From the NCBI RefSeq assembly GCF_000359125.1, contig NZ_CAAF010000004.1, positions 232,363 through 296,362 of the forward strand: a DNA stretch of 64,000 nucleotides, given 5' to 3'. A program made the position numbers and the translations under genes. Source of the DNA: Mesorhizobium sp. STM 4661. GTDB lineage: Bacteria > Pseudomonadota > Alphaproteobacteria > Rhizobiales > Rhizobiaceae. Below the pieces are notes generated by a model. It did not search any database and was not told the DNA's origin. It saw only the letters and a program-made list of their open reading frames with translations. This document shows, in pieces, positions 19,197 through 28,450 of the stretch; position 1 is the stretch's first letter; each line of letters starts with the position of its first letter.

Positions 19197-20246
19197 ATGC
19201 CACGAGCACGTTCATTCAAACAATCGTTCCTTGTCGGGCTTGTCCTGACTGCGGTGAGTTTTCCAGCCCTGGCAGACGGTCTGACCGTCGTTTCCTGGGG
19301 TGGGGCTCTGCAGGAGGCACAGACAAAGGCATTTCTCGATCCATATGCGAAAGCAAACAACATCACCGTCACCCAGGACACCTGGAGCGGTGAACTGGCC
19401 AAGCTGCGTGCCATGGTCGATAGCGGCAATGTTGCCTGGGACGTCATCGACGTCGATCCGCAAACAGGGGCGACCGCCTGCGACCAGGGATTGCTTGAGA
19501 AGATTGGTGCTGACGTGGCCTTCAAGTCCGCGGGTCTCGTCGATGGCGCCCTTACCGATTGCGCGGTGGGAACCAGCGTCTACGCCACGATCCTGGCGTT
19601 TCAGAAACAGGCGTTCCCGAAGGCCCCTACCAAGTTAACCGACATTTTCGACAGCACGGCCTTCCCCGGCAAACGCGGCTTCCGCAAGAGTCCGGTGGAC
19701 ACCCTTGAACTCGCCCTGCTCGCGGACGGTGTCGCGGCGTCGGACGTCTATACCACGCTCGCAACTCCCGCCGGCGTTGATAGAGCCTTCAAGAAGCTCG
19801 ACACGATCAAGAAGGACATAGTCTGGTGGGAGGCCGGCGCCCAACCGCCGCAGCTGCTCAAATCCGGCGAGGTGAAGATGGCGCTGGCCTGGAATGGCCG
19901 CATAGCTGACGCCAACGCCAAGGAAAATGCCGATCTTGGGATCGCCTGGACCAATCAGATCCGTGGCTTTGACATGTGGGTTATCCCATCCGGTTCGAAG
20001 AACCTTGCAGCTGCCAAGGATTTCGTGGCCTTCAGCGTCAAGCCAGATGTCAACGCCACCTTGAGCAACTACATCGCGTACGGCCCGACCGTAAAGGCCG
20101 CCAGCGATCTGGTCGCAAAGGACGTGCTGCCGAACTTGCCGTCTGCCCCGCAAAACAGTGAGGGCGCCTTGGCCCAGGACGGCGCATTTTGGGCCAAAAA
20201 CGGTGACGCGCTAAACGCCCGCTTCTCCAGCTGGATTTCCCAATAA
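19197..20246 (+). CDS. Periplasmic solute-binding protein (PotD-like)
   Basis: A 349-residue protein with a signal peptide (residues about 1-24, cleavage after ALA). The mature protein starts DGLTVVSWGGALQEAQTKAF, the typical start of PotD/spermidine-putrescine-type type-II binding proteins, and has TVTQDTWSGELAKL, WDVIDVD, SVYATILAF, GKRGFRKSPVDTLELALLADG and MALAWNGRIADA. It captures the ligand in the periplasm and delivers it to the two permeases downstream. GAGAGGAC upstream of the ATG is a ribosome-binding site. Ligand identity cannot be read from sequence. Confidence 0.92.
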   Translation: MPRARSFKQSFLVGLVLTAVSFPALADGLTVVSWGGALQEAQTKAFLDPYAKANNITVTQDTWSGELAKLRAMVDSGNVAWDVIDVDPQTGATACDQGLLEKIGADVAFKSAGLVDGALTDCAVGTSVYATILAFQKQAFPKAPTKLTDIFDSTAFPGKRGFRKSPVDTLELALLADGVAASDVYTTLATPAGVDRAFKKLDTIKKDIVWWEAGAQPPQLLKSGEVKMALAWNGRIADANAKENADLGIAWTNQIRGFDMWVIPSGSKNLAAAKDFVAFSVKPDVNATLSNYIAYGPTVKAASDLVAKDVLPNLPSAPQNSEGALAQDGAFWAKNGDALNARFSSWISQ

Positions 20247-20269
20247 CCCCAAGTGGTGGGAGTTCTCGG

Positions 20270-21574
20270 ATGACACTACCGTACGGTGACGTGGGCCTGG
20301 TAATGACGCAGAATGATGCCCATGGGGCAAAGGCCGCGGCACCGACGGCGCGTGTCGTCGTTCGCTCGTCGATCAGGAGCGACAGCCACCGGAGGGCAGT
20401 TCGGGCTGCTCTTCCGGCGGCGCCGCTTCTGATTTTTCTGCTTCTGTTCCTGGTGATCCCGATAGGTTCGATCGTTCATACGGCGGTATCGGACGGGGAA
20501 ATCGCCAGAGCACTGCCGCTGACAACGCAGGCGCTTCAGGCCTGGGACGGAGATGATGTGCCGGTCACCGCCGTCTACATGACCCTTGGACAGGAGCTCG
20601 AGGCTGCGGGACATGCAGGATCAATACGCCCGCTAGGCCGTCGGGTGGGTTACGAATTGTCCCGCGGGGCGAATGTCATCCTCGGTGCCCAGCGGACCCT
20701 CTCCAAGGATTTCGACCGCGCCGACCCGCAGGCCTGGAAGGCCCAACTGATCAAGGCAGACCCGGCCTGGGGACAGAGCGGTGTCTGGAGCATCATCAGG
20801 CACTACAACGGTCGCTACAGCGCCTTCTATTTGCGCTGGGCGACAGGCTTTCCTGTAAAGATCGAAGCCGATGGTCGATTGTCTCAGGAAGCGAGCTATG
20901 ATTTCCGGTCGATCTATCTAAGGACGATCCTGATCAGCCTTGTCGTGACGGGGCTCACGATCTTGATCGGATACCCAGTCGCGTATGTCATAGCCAATTC
21001 CAGTGGGCGGACAGCCGCGGTCCTCTTGTTCTTCATTCTCCTGCCGTTCTGGACCTCGCTCCTCGTGCGCACCATGTCGTGGATAGTCTTCCTTCAGACC
21101 AACGGCGTTCTCAACAACACGCTGGCCCGAACGGGACTGATACCCGAGCCACTGCCCCTCCTTTACACCCGCATGGCGACCATCATCGCGATGATCCAGA
21201 TCCAGTTGCCGTTCACGGTCCTGCCTATGATCAGCGTGATGCGGGCGATCCCGACGAACCAGGTAAAGGCAGCCCGCAGCCTCGGGGCAGGACCACTCCG
21301 GGCCCATGCAACGATTTTTCTGCCGCAGTCGATCCCGGGCATTGCCGCTGGCGGCCTTCTCACCTTCGTGCTGTGCCTTGGCTTTTATTTGACGCCCGCA
21401 TTGGTGGGTGGACCGTCCGATCAGATGGTGAGCTTCTTCATTGCCAGGTTTACCAATGAGGATCTGAATTGGGGGCTTGCTTCGGCGCTTAGCGTCATAC
21501 TCATCTTTGGGGCTGGCCTCGTTGCTCTCCCCCTTGCGCGACATGTCGCACGTCACTCGTCGGATCGGATCTGA
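20270..21574 (+). CDS. ABC transporter permease (PotB-like)
   Basis: A 434-residue inner-membrane protein. Its first helix (LLIFLLLFLVIPIGSIV, residues about 46-62) is followed by a periplasmic segment of about 140 residues and then the six-helix core. The permease EAA loop, which docks on the ATPase, is seen around KAARSLGAGPLRAHATIFLPQS. The long loop between helix 1 and the core is common in the PotB group with about 400 residues. It overlaps in function with the next permease, the two forming a heterodimer. GGGAG lies upstream of the ATG. Confidence 0.9.
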   Translation: MTLPYGDVGLVMTQNDAHGAKAAAPTARVVVRSSIRSDSHRRAVRAALPAAPLLIFLLLFLVIPIGSIVHTAVSDGEIARALPLTTQALQAWDGDDVPVTAVYMTLGQELEAAGHAGSIRPLGRRVGYELSRGANVILGAQRTLSKDFDRADPQAWKAQLIKADPAWGQSGVWSIIRHYNGRYSAFYLRWATGFPVKIEADGRLSQEASYDFRSIYLRTILISLVVTGLTILIGYPVAYVIANSSGRTAAVLLFFILLPFWTSLLVRTMSWIVFLQTNGVLNNTLARTGLIPEPLPLLYTRMATIIAMIQIQLPFTVLPMISVMRAIPTNQVKAARSLGAGPLRAHATIFLPQSIPGIAAGGLLTFVLCLGFYLTPALVGGPSDQMVSFFIARFTNEDLNWGLASALSVILIFGAGLVALPLARHVARHSSDRI

Positions 21575-21576
21575 AC

Positions 21577-22377
21577 ATGGGCCGCCGCGTCTACACTGAG
21601 TTTCCCACCTATATTCGTATACCGCTTTATGGATTTGTTGGGATCGCACTTCTCTTGCTGATGCTCCCGCTGGCGGTCGCTCTCCCAATTTCCCTCAACG
21701 CCGATCCCTGGTTTACCTACCCATTCCGTGCATCGTCTCTTCGCTGGTTCACGGAACTTTTTTCCTCGCCTTTGTGGACCGGGGCAATGGTCAACAGTCT
21801 GGTGATTGCGAGTTCGACCACCGTTGTCGCCACGACTCTGGGCACGCTCGCGGCAATCGGGCTTGTAAATCCACGGTTCCCTTTCCGGACCGCCGTGATG
21901 GCGCTTGCGATCTCACCGATGATCGTTCCCGTCGTCGTGCTAGGCCTCGGACTGTTCATTTTCTTTTCGCCGCTCGGCCTCAACTATTCCTACGCCGGCG
22001 TCGTTATTGCACACACCATTCTGGCATCGCCCTTCGTTGTCATCACCGTCACGGCGACATTGACCCGCTTCGACTTCAACCTGATGCGGGCCGCGGCAGG
22101 TCTCGGCGCCGGCCGCGTGACGGCATTTCGAACTGTGATGCTTCCAATTATCGCGCCAGGCGTGGCGGCGGGAGCGGTCTTCGCTTTCGCCTCGTCATTC
22201 GACGAAGTGGTGATGGTCCTTTTTATTGCCGGACCTCAGCAGCGCACGCTTCCCAAGCAAATGTTCACGGGACTGCGTGAACAGCTCGATCCAACGATCC
22301 TCGCCGCCGCCACGGTGATGATCATACTGACGAGTTGCCTGATGGCTGTAGCTTACAACGCTAATAAGAAAAGGTAA
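21577..22377 (+). CDS. ABC transporter permease (PotC-like)
   Basis: A 266-residue, six-helix permease that starts 2 bp after the previous gene, implying translational coupling. The EAA-type loop is RAAAGLGAGRVTAFRTVMLPI. It has the usual PotC length and ends with positively charged NANKKR on the cytoplasmic side. It is partner of the PotB-like protein in the island's amine-type importer. Confidence 0.91.
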   Translation: MGRRVYTEFPTYIRIPLYGFVGIALLLLMLPLAVALPISLNADPWFTYPFRASSLRWFTELFSSPLWTGAMVNSLVIASSTTVVATTLGTLAAIGLVNPRFPFRTAVMALAISPMIVPVVVLGLGLFIFFSPLGLNYSYAGVVIAHTILASPFVVITVTATLTRFDFNLMRAAAGLGAGRVTAFRTVMLPIIAPGVAAGAVFAFASSFDEVVMVLFIAGPQQRTLPKQMFTGLREQLDPTILAAATVMIILTSCLMAVAYNANKKR

Positions 22378-22381
22378 CTTG

Positions 22382-23740
22382 ATGCTGCACGTCATGTCGC
22401 AAGACATCGGGAGGTTTGGTGCTGCGAAAGCCGGATTGTTCGCCGACGATTATCGCGAAGAACCTTATTGGTGGTCGGCGGCACCGCTGCCCCCTGCCAG
22501 CGAGAACACGGAACTGGTGATCCCTCATGGCAAGGCTGATGTCGTCATCGTTGGCGGCGGCATCACCGGTCTGGTCGCCGCGCTGCAGCTGGCGCGCTCG
22601 GGTTGTGAGGTTGCCGTTCTCGATGCGCAGAGGATCGGCGAGGGCGCTGCACGCCGCAATGCCGGTTTCGTCGGTCGCACGCTGAAGCGGTCCGTCGAAT
22701 GGCTGGCGCAAAGGTCAGGGCGCGAGCACGCGGTTAAGGTCTATCGTGAGCTTGATGCCGCCATGCGCGGTGTTCAGGCCTTCGTCGAGCACGAGGGCAT
22801 CGAATGCCACTACCAGACCTGCGGCCGCTTCATTGCCGCCAATTCGAAGGCTCATTTTCGAGCTTTGATTGCCGAACTTGAACAGACCCGACAGGCCGTC
22901 GGGTTCGACTATTCCGTGGTCGAGAAACATGAAGTTCATACGGAAATCGCCTCCGACAGCTACCATGGCGGCGCGGTCATTCCAGATCTCGGTTCGATTC
23001 ATCCCGGGCTTTATCACGCGGGCCTTGTCCGCAAGGCGCTCGATGCTGGTGTCAGGCTGTATCCTCTCACCAATGTCGTGGGGGTCGAGCACGGCGCGAG
23101 CGGGAAGACCGTTCGAACGTCGAGAGGAAACATCGCTGCCCCTCATGTCATTGTCGCCACCAATGGTTATACGAGCCGCGACCTCAAATGGCTTGCAAGG
23201 CGGGTCATTCCTTTCCGCGGCTTTGTTGTTGCAACCGAGCTGTTGCCACCGGAAATAATCGACAAGGTAATACCGCACCGCCGCACCTATCTCGACACCA
23301 GGATGAACATCGATTTTATTCGCCCCGCACCTGATTCAAGCCGCATCCTGTTTGGCGGCATGACTGGTACAGCGAGCCCGACGGCGACGCCGCTCGCAGG
23401 CGCGCTCCGCGATCGCCTTGTGAGAACTCTGCCTGACCTCAAGGGTGTCCGCCTCAGTCGTGCCTGGACCGGGCACTGCGCGGGAACTTTCGATTTCATG
23501 CCCCATATCGGCACGAAGGACGGCGTGCACTTCGCCCTTGGCTACAACTTTGCAGGCATTCCTCTTGGAACACATTTCGGGGAGAAGCTCGCTGCCCGAA
23601 TTCTTCAACGGGGAGACATGTCTTCGGCCTTCGATGTCGAAAAATTTCCTACGGCGCCATTCTTTAACGGCTCGCCGTGGTTCGTGCCCTTGGCTATGCG
23701 CTATTTCGACTGGCATGATGATCGAATCGCAAGAGGCTAG
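22382..23740 (+). CDS. FAD-dependent amine/amino acid oxidoreductase (DAO family, PuuB-like)
   Basis: About 452 residues. The FAD-binding Rossmann motif is VVIVGGGITGLVAALQLARSG (residues about 55-75, with an ADV lead-in), followed by RRNAGFVG; the second FAD region includes IVATNGYTSRDL and the C-terminal GYNFAGIPLG. The family oxidises secondary or N-methylated amines and gamma-glutamyl-putrescine (PuuB), releasing an aldehyde. I use the ATG at 22382 because AAGG is 7 bases upstream; a TTG three bases earlier is possible. It directly follows the importer genes and precedes an aldehyde dehydrogenase, consistent with import then oxidation. Confidence 0.86.
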   Translation: MLHVMSQDIGRFGAAKAGLFADDYREEPYWWSAAPLPPASENTELVIPHGKADVVIVGGGITGLVAALQLARSGCEVAVLDAQRIGEGAARRNAGFVGRTLKRSVEWLAQRSGREHAVKVYRELDAAMRGVQAFVEHEGIECHYQTCGRFIAANSKAHFRALIAELEQTRQAVGFDYSVVEKHEVHTEIASDSYHGGAVIPDLGSIHPGLYHAGLVRKALDAGVRLYPLTNVVGVEHGASGKTVRTSRGNIAAPHVIVATNGYTSRDLKWLARRVIPFRGFVVATELLPPEIIDKVIPHRRTYLDTRMNIDFIRPAPDSSRILFGGMTGTASPTATPLAGALRDRLVRTLPDLKGVRLSRAWTGHCAGTFDFMPHIGTKDGVHFALGYNFAGIPLGTHFGEKLAARILQRGDMSSAFDVEKFPTAPFFNGSPWFVPLAMRYFDWHDDRIARG

Positions 23741-23752
23741 AGCGCATACATC

Positions 23753-24559
23753 ATGGCAAAAACTCCGACGCGCAAAGCGGCCACTGAAAAGCCTCTGGAG
23801 CGCTATGTGCGTATTCTTGAGATCGTCGCCGGCTTTCCAGGCGGTATCTCGGGAACCTCCGTTGGCGAGATGCTCGATCTGCCGAAAGCCTCGGCCTATA
23901 GGCTGATGAAGAGCTTGGCTGATGTTGAATTGATCGAGCAGAGCGGCCCAAGCACGGCCAATTTCAAGCTCGGGCGACGATTGGAAAGACTGCTCTTTTC
24001 AGGTGCGAGCGACGACTGGTTCAAGGTCGTTGCGCGCCCGACGTTACAAGAACTTTCAGAAAAGACCGGCCAGGCCTGCTTCATCGCGCGACTGTCGGGC
24101 GACAGCGTGCGCAGCCTCGACATGGTCGCGCCCGGCAATCTGGTCAGGGCCTACATCGTCCCGGGGCTTGAAATCCCAGCGCACGCCGGCGCCTCTGCCA
24201 AGGCGATCCTCGCCTTTCAGGATCCGAATTTCATCGCTTCGGTACTCGACAAGCCGCTCAAGCGGTTCACGGCGGCGACCAAAGTCGACTTCGACATTCT
24301 CGTGGAAGAGCTGCAACTCGTGCGCAAAACCGGCGTGGCCTATTGCGTCGGAGAAGATGTGGACGGATTTGCCGCGATCGCCGCCCCGATCAGGATCGAT
24401 GGGCAGCGTACGCAGCATAGCCTGTGCGTGACGGGCACGATCCAGGGGATTATCGACACCAACCGAGAAATTAATGTCGCAGTGGTCAAGCGCCTGGCGG
24501 AGAAACTCTCTAAGGTCCTCGAGAAACAATTCCGGCATACGTTAACAATTACAGACTGA
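23753..24559 (+). CDS. IclR-family transcriptional regulator
   Basis: A 268-residue protein. The N-terminal winged helix is at residues about 20-80 (ERYVRILEIVAGFPGGISGT, LDLPKASAYRLMKSL), and the C-terminal GAF-like effector domain follows with LSEKTGQACFIARLSGDS, AHAGASAKAILAF and VAYCVGEDVDGFAAIAAPI. IclR proteins are usually repressors relieved by a pathway intermediate. It lies between the importer/oxidase genes and the catabolic genes, each of which is preceded by the same 15-bp palindromic element, so it probably controls both. Confidence 0.92.
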   Translation: MAKTPTRKAATEKPLERYVRILEIVAGFPGGISGTSVGEMLDLPKASAYRLMKSLADVELIEQSGPSTANFKLGRRLERLLFSGASDDWFKVVARPTLQELSEKTGQACFIARLSGDSVRSLDMVAPGNLVRAYIVPGLEIPAHAGASAKAILAFQDPNFIASVLDKPLKRFTAATKVDFDILVEELQLVRKTGVAYCVGEDVDGFAAIAAPIRIDGQRTQHSLCVTGTIQGIIDTNREINVAVVKRLAEKLSKVLEKQFRHTLTITD

Positions 24560-24742
24560 ATCCAGCAATCCTTGTTTGCATGGCAGCGTTTGGTAGTAAC
24601 CGAAGCGCTCTTATTGGCGTGTATTATTGCAATAATTGCCTCTTTTCGTGCAACGTCTGGAAAATGTTCACAGAAAATATCTGACGAAACATGGATGACG
24701 CTGGTTTTCAGAGAAATCAATGTCGAGCACTGCGATCTTATG

Positions 24743-24806
24743 TTGACAGCAAGCGGTCTACAGGTCTACTTTCTCATTAATTGAATTGTTATATCGATTA
24801 TCGAGA
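24743..24806 (+). promoter_or_regulatory. Putative promoter and IclR operator upstream of the aldehyde dehydrogenase
   Basis: TTGACA (24743-24748), a 17-base spacer and CTACTT (24766-24771) make a good sigma-70-type promoter. At 24792-24806 a 15-mer TATCGATTATCGAGA, containing the palindrome TCGAT-T-ATCGA, matches 12 of 15 bases of the site at 18047-18061. The position just after the expected start of transcription suits repression. The rest of 24560-24818 is AT-rich and shows no convincing gene. Confidence 0.5.
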
Positions 24807-24818
24807 AAGGCAAATCCC

Positions 24819-26309
24819 ATGAGCGCGATCGACTGGCGTCAAGCCGCCTCAAATCTCAATCTCCGCAAGAAGGCATTCATTGGCGGAAAATTCGTCGACG
24901 CGGTGTCGGGTGGGGTGTTCGACGCGATCAATCCCGCCAATGGAACAACGCTTGCCCAAATAGCGTCGTGCGACGCGGCGGATGTCGACCTGGCGGTACG
25001 CTCCGCGCGCCAGGCTTTCGACTCTGGGTCCTGGTCGCGACGCTCGCCGAGCGAACGCAAGAAAGTGCTGCAGCGGTTCGCCGATCTGATGCATCAGCAC
25101 GGTGATGAACTGGCCTTGCTCGAGACCTTGAACATGGGCAAGCCGATCTCAGACGCACGGTCCATCGACGTCCCGGCATCGGCCAATACGATCGCCTGGT
25201 ATGCCGAGGCGATCGACAAGATCTACGACGAGATTGCTCCTACCGGCAGCGGTGCTCTAGGTATGATTACGCGTGAGCCTGTCGGCGTCGTGGCGGCGGT
25301 CGTTCCATGGAACTTTCCTTTGCTGATGGCATGCTGGAAACTCGGGCCAGCGCTCGCGGCAGGCAACTCAGTCATTCTCAAGCCGGCAGAGCAGTCGCCG
25401 ATTTCCGCGATCAGGCTCGCGGAGCTCGCGGCTGAGGCCGGCATTCCCGATGGCGTGTTCAACGTGGTCACCGGCCTTGGCGAGACCGCGGGTAAGGCGC
25501 TTGGCCTGCACATGGATGTCGACGCGGTGACGTTCACTGGCTCGACTGAAGTCGGCAAGCTCTTCATGAGCTATTCTGCCCAGTCGAACATGAAACGCGT
25601 GGCGCTCGAATGCGGCGGCAAAACTCCACATATCGTGATGGCCGATTGTGGCAACCTGGACGAAGCCGCGACAGCGGCGGCCTACGGCATTTTCTTCAAC
25701 CAGGGTGAAGTCTGTAACGCCGGTTCGCGCCTGCTGGTCGATGCCAAGATCAAGGACGTGTTTCTCGAGAAGGTGATTGCTGTCGGGAAAACGCTTACGG
25801 TTGGCGATCCCCTCGATGCAGCCACGAAGCTAGGCGCCATGGTCAGCCAGGTTCAAATGGATCGTGTGCTCGACTACATCGATATCGGCTCCAAGGAAGG
25901 GGCCGAGCTCAAGTCCGGCGGCAAGCGTGTGCTCAGCGAGACCGGCGGCTACTACATCGAGCCGACCGTCTTCGACAATGTCAGCAACAAGATGCGGATT
26001 GCACAGGAGGAGATCTTCGGCCCCGTCCTCGCCACCATCTCCTTTTCCGGGGCGGAGGAGGCGGTCGCGCTCGCCAACGACACCATCTACGGCCTCGCCG
26101 CCGCGGTATGGACCGACAACATCGACGTCGCGCTGTCCACCGCTCGCCGGCTGAGAGCGGGCTCTGTCTGGGTCAACAACTTCGATGAGAGCAACATTAC
26201 AATGCCCTTTGGCGGTTACAAGCAGTCGGGCTTCGGACGGGACAAATCGCTGCATGCGATCGACAAATACACCGAGCTCAAGGCAACCTGGATCAAGATC
26301 CGCGCCTAG
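24819..26309 (+). CDS. NAD-dependent aldehyde dehydrogenase (PuuC/betaine-aldehyde type)
   Basis: A 496-residue class-3-fold aldehyde dehydrogenase. Visible motifs are VVPWNFPLLMACWKLGPALA (cofactor site), FTGSTEVGK, the general-base Glu in LECGGKTPH, the nucleophilic Cys in NQGEVCNAGSR and the C-terminal PFGGYKQSGFGRD. The ATG at 24819 has GAGAAAGG upstream. It resembles gamma-glutamyl-gamma-aminobutyraldehyde and related amino-aldehyde dehydrogenases, and would oxidise the aldehyde produced by an amine oxidase. Exact substrate is inferred only. Confidence 0.9.
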   Translation: MSAIDWRQAASNLNLRKKAFIGGKFVDAVSGGVFDAINPANGTTLAQIASCDAADVDLAVRSARQAFDSGSWSRRSPSERKKVLQRFADLMHQHGDELALLETLNMGKPISDARSIDVPASANTIAWYAEAIDKIYDEIAPTGSGALGMITREPVGVVAAVVPWNFPLLMACWKLGPALAAGNSVILKPAEQSPISAIRLAELAAEAGIPDGVFNVVTGLGETAGKALGLHMDVDAVTFTGSTEVGKLFMSYSAQSNMKRVALECGGKTPHIVMADCGNLDEAATAAAYGIFFNQGEVCNAGSRLLVDAKIKDVFLEKVIAVGKTLTVGDPLDAATKLGAMVSQVQMDRVLDYIDIGSKEGAELKSGGKRVLSETGGYYIEPTVFDNVSNKMRIAQEEIFGPVLATISFSGAEEAVALANDTIYGLAAAVWTDNIDVALSTARRLRAGSVWVNNFDESNITMPFGGYKQSGFGRDKSLHAIDKYTELKATWIKIRA

Positions 26310-26386
26310 CTATCGTCCTGGCTTCATCCACCGACCAAGCACGCCCTTCCTCGTTCTTTGAGGCGAGGGCACAGAAAGAGCCATGC

Positions 26387-28432
26387 ATGCGCGATCCACG
26401 CTTCGATATCCTGTTCCAGCCGGTGCGGATCGGACCTGTTGTCGCCCGCAATCGATTCTACCAGGCACCTCACTGCAACGGCATGGGCAATCTGCGACCG
26501 CAAGCCCATGCCGCGATGCGCGGTATCAAGGCCGAGGGCGGATGGGCGGTGGTCAACACCGAGCATTGTTCGGTTCATCCCTCTGGCGACCTGATGCCGG
26601 AGGTTCTGCAGATGCTGTGGGATGACGGCGATATTCCACCGCTCGCATTGATGGTCGAAGCAGTCCACGAGCACGGCTCGCTCGCCGGCGTGCAACTCGC
26701 CTATCCCGCCTACTACAACGCCAATCGCATGACCCGCGAAGTGCCGCTCGGCCCTATGGACCGACCCGTCAGCGGACACCATCCGGTCCAGGTTCGCGCC
26801 ATGGACAAGTCCGACATCAAGGCACTGCTGGGCTGGTGGAAGGCGGCGGCGCAGCGTGCGCGCAAGGCCGGCTTCGACATCCTCAATGTCGACGGCAATT
26901 TTTCCACCATCGCCTTCCAATTCATTTCGCCCCGAAATCAGCGCGCCGACGAATATGGCGGCTCGCTGAAAAACCGGGTTCGCCTTCTGAAGGAATTGAT
27001 CGAGGCGACGCGAGAGGGTGGCGGCGATGCCTGCGCGGTTAGTGTACGTCTGATCATCGATGAACTGTTTGGCCCCGAAGGACTTCGCGCTGCGGACGAA
27101 GGGATAGAGGCCATCGGCTTGCTCGCCGAACTGCCGGATCTTTGGGATCTCGTGGTCGGAACCTGGGCCGACGATTCGCCGACCTCCCGCTTCGCATCGG
27201 AGAACGACCACGAGCCGTTCATGACCGGGATCAAAGGCGTCACCACCAAGCCGGTCGTCGGTGTCGGGCGCTTCACTTCGCCGGACACGATGGCAAGTCT
27301 GATCCGCCGCGGCGTGCTTGACATGATTGGCGCCGCGCGCCCGTCGATCGCGGATCCCTTCCTGCCGAAGAAGATCGAGGAGGGGCGCTACGAAGATATC
27401 CGCGAATGCATTGGTTGCAACATCTGCGTGTCGAGCCACTTTGCCATGACGAACCTGCGCTGCACCCAAAACCCGACCATGGGCGAGGAATGGCGTCGCG
27501 GCTGGCATCCCGAGCGAATTCCCACCAGATCAAGCGATGCGAGCGTCCTCGTGGTCGGTGGCGGGCCGGCGGGGCTCGAATGCGCCCGGGCTCTCGGTCA
27601 GCGCGGCTACCAGGTGACCTTGGCGGAGCGGCAGAGCCGTCTCGGTGGTCGCGTAACGCGTGAGGGCGAGCTGCCGGGCCTGCGCGAATGGCTGAGGGTC
27701 CGCGACTGGCGCGTCACGCAGATCGACAAGCTCCCGAATATCGGGGTCTATCTCGAAAGCGATCTCGGATTGGCCGACGTTCTCGAGTTTGACGCCGATG
27801 AAGTCGTGCTGGCGACTGGATCGCAATGGCGCGCCGATGGAGTGGGGCGCGCCGCGTTCAAGCCGCTTCCATTGTCGGCCAGCGTGCCCGTGTTCACACC
27901 GGACGACATCATGGGCGGCAATATCCCTTCGGGCCGAATTATCGTCTACGACGACGACCACTATTACATGGGCGCCGTGATCGCTGAAAAGTTGGCGCTA
28001 ATGGGCAAAAATGTGACGCTGGTCACGCCGGCGGCCGACATCTCCTCCTTCACGATCAACACGCTTGAAAACATCCGAACAGCAACGCGGCTATATGAGC
28101 GTGGCGTCGGAATGGTTACGCACATGGCGCTTACCGGTACGCATGAAGGCCAGGCCCTCTTCATCGATGCGCGAACAGGCGCAACGAACCACCGAGAGAC
28201 CGACGCTCTTGTCCTCGTCACAGCGCGGCTACCTCGCAACGAACTGTTTGAGGCGCTGACCGCTCGTCTTGACAAGGGTGACGCAGGTCGCTTGCGCCGC
28301 GTCTCGCGCATTGGGGATTGCGAAGCGCCGGCTGCCATTTATGCCGCCGTCTATTCAGGACACCGCTTCGCACAAGAATTCGAAAACGGCGACCCGACGT
28401 TGCGTCGCGAGCGGATCAACCTTGCCACTTAG
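26387..28432 (+). CDS. TMADH-like iron-sulfur flavoprotein (OYE family plus FAD/NAD domain)
   Basis: A 681-residue protein collinear with trimethylamine dehydrogenase. An N-terminal FMN TIM barrel (1-335) is followed by a 4Fe-4S site with Cys341, 344, 347 and 359 (CIGCNIC...LRCTQNP) and a C-terminal ADP/FAD-binding part (VLVVGGGPAGLECARAL). Cys30 in QAPHC matches the TMADH Cys that is covalently bound to FMN. However TMADH residues Tyr60, Tyr169, His172 and Trp355 correspond here to His60, Asp169, Phe172 and His351, so the trimethylamine bowl and catalytic pair are changed. It likely oxidises a different amine, passing electrons to an ETF. Confidence 0.88.
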   Translation: MRDPRFDILFQPVRIGPVVARNRFYQAPHCNGMGNLRPQAHAAMRGIKAEGGWAVVNTEHCSVHPSGDLMPEVLQMLWDDGDIPPLALMVEAVHEHGSLAGVQLAYPAYYNANRMTREVPLGPMDRPVSGHHPVQVRAMDKSDIKALLGWWKAAAQRARKAGFDILNVDGNFSTIAFQFISPRNQRADEYGGSLKNRVRLLKELIEATREGGGDACAVSVRLIIDELFGPEGLRAADEGIEAIGLLAELPDLWDLVVGTWADDSPTSRFASENDHEPFMTGIKGVTTKPVVGVGRFTSPDTMASLIRRGVLDMIGAARPSIADPFLPKKIEEGRYEDIRECIGCNICVSSHFAMTNLRCTQNPTMGEEWRRGWHPERIPTRSSDASVLVVGGGPAGLECARALGQRGYQVTLAERQSRLGGRVTREGELPGLREWLRVRDWRVTQIDKLPNIGVYLESDLGLADVLEFDADEVVLATGSQWRADGVGRAAFKPLPLSASVPVFTPDDIMGGNIPSGRIIVYDDDHYYMGAVIAEKLALMGKNVTLVTPAADISSFTINTLENIRTATRLYERGVGMVTHMALTGTHEGQALFIDARTGATNHRETDALVLVTARLPRNELFEALTARLDKGDAGRLRRVSRIGDCEAPAAIYAAVYSGHRFAQEFENGDPTLRRERINLAT

Positions 28433-28450
28433 CACCCAAAGAGCGAACTC

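Noticed and set aside
24572..24784. A 70-codon frame between the IclR and aldehyde dehydrogenase genes
   Set aside because: No motif, and it covers the promoter and operator-like sites.
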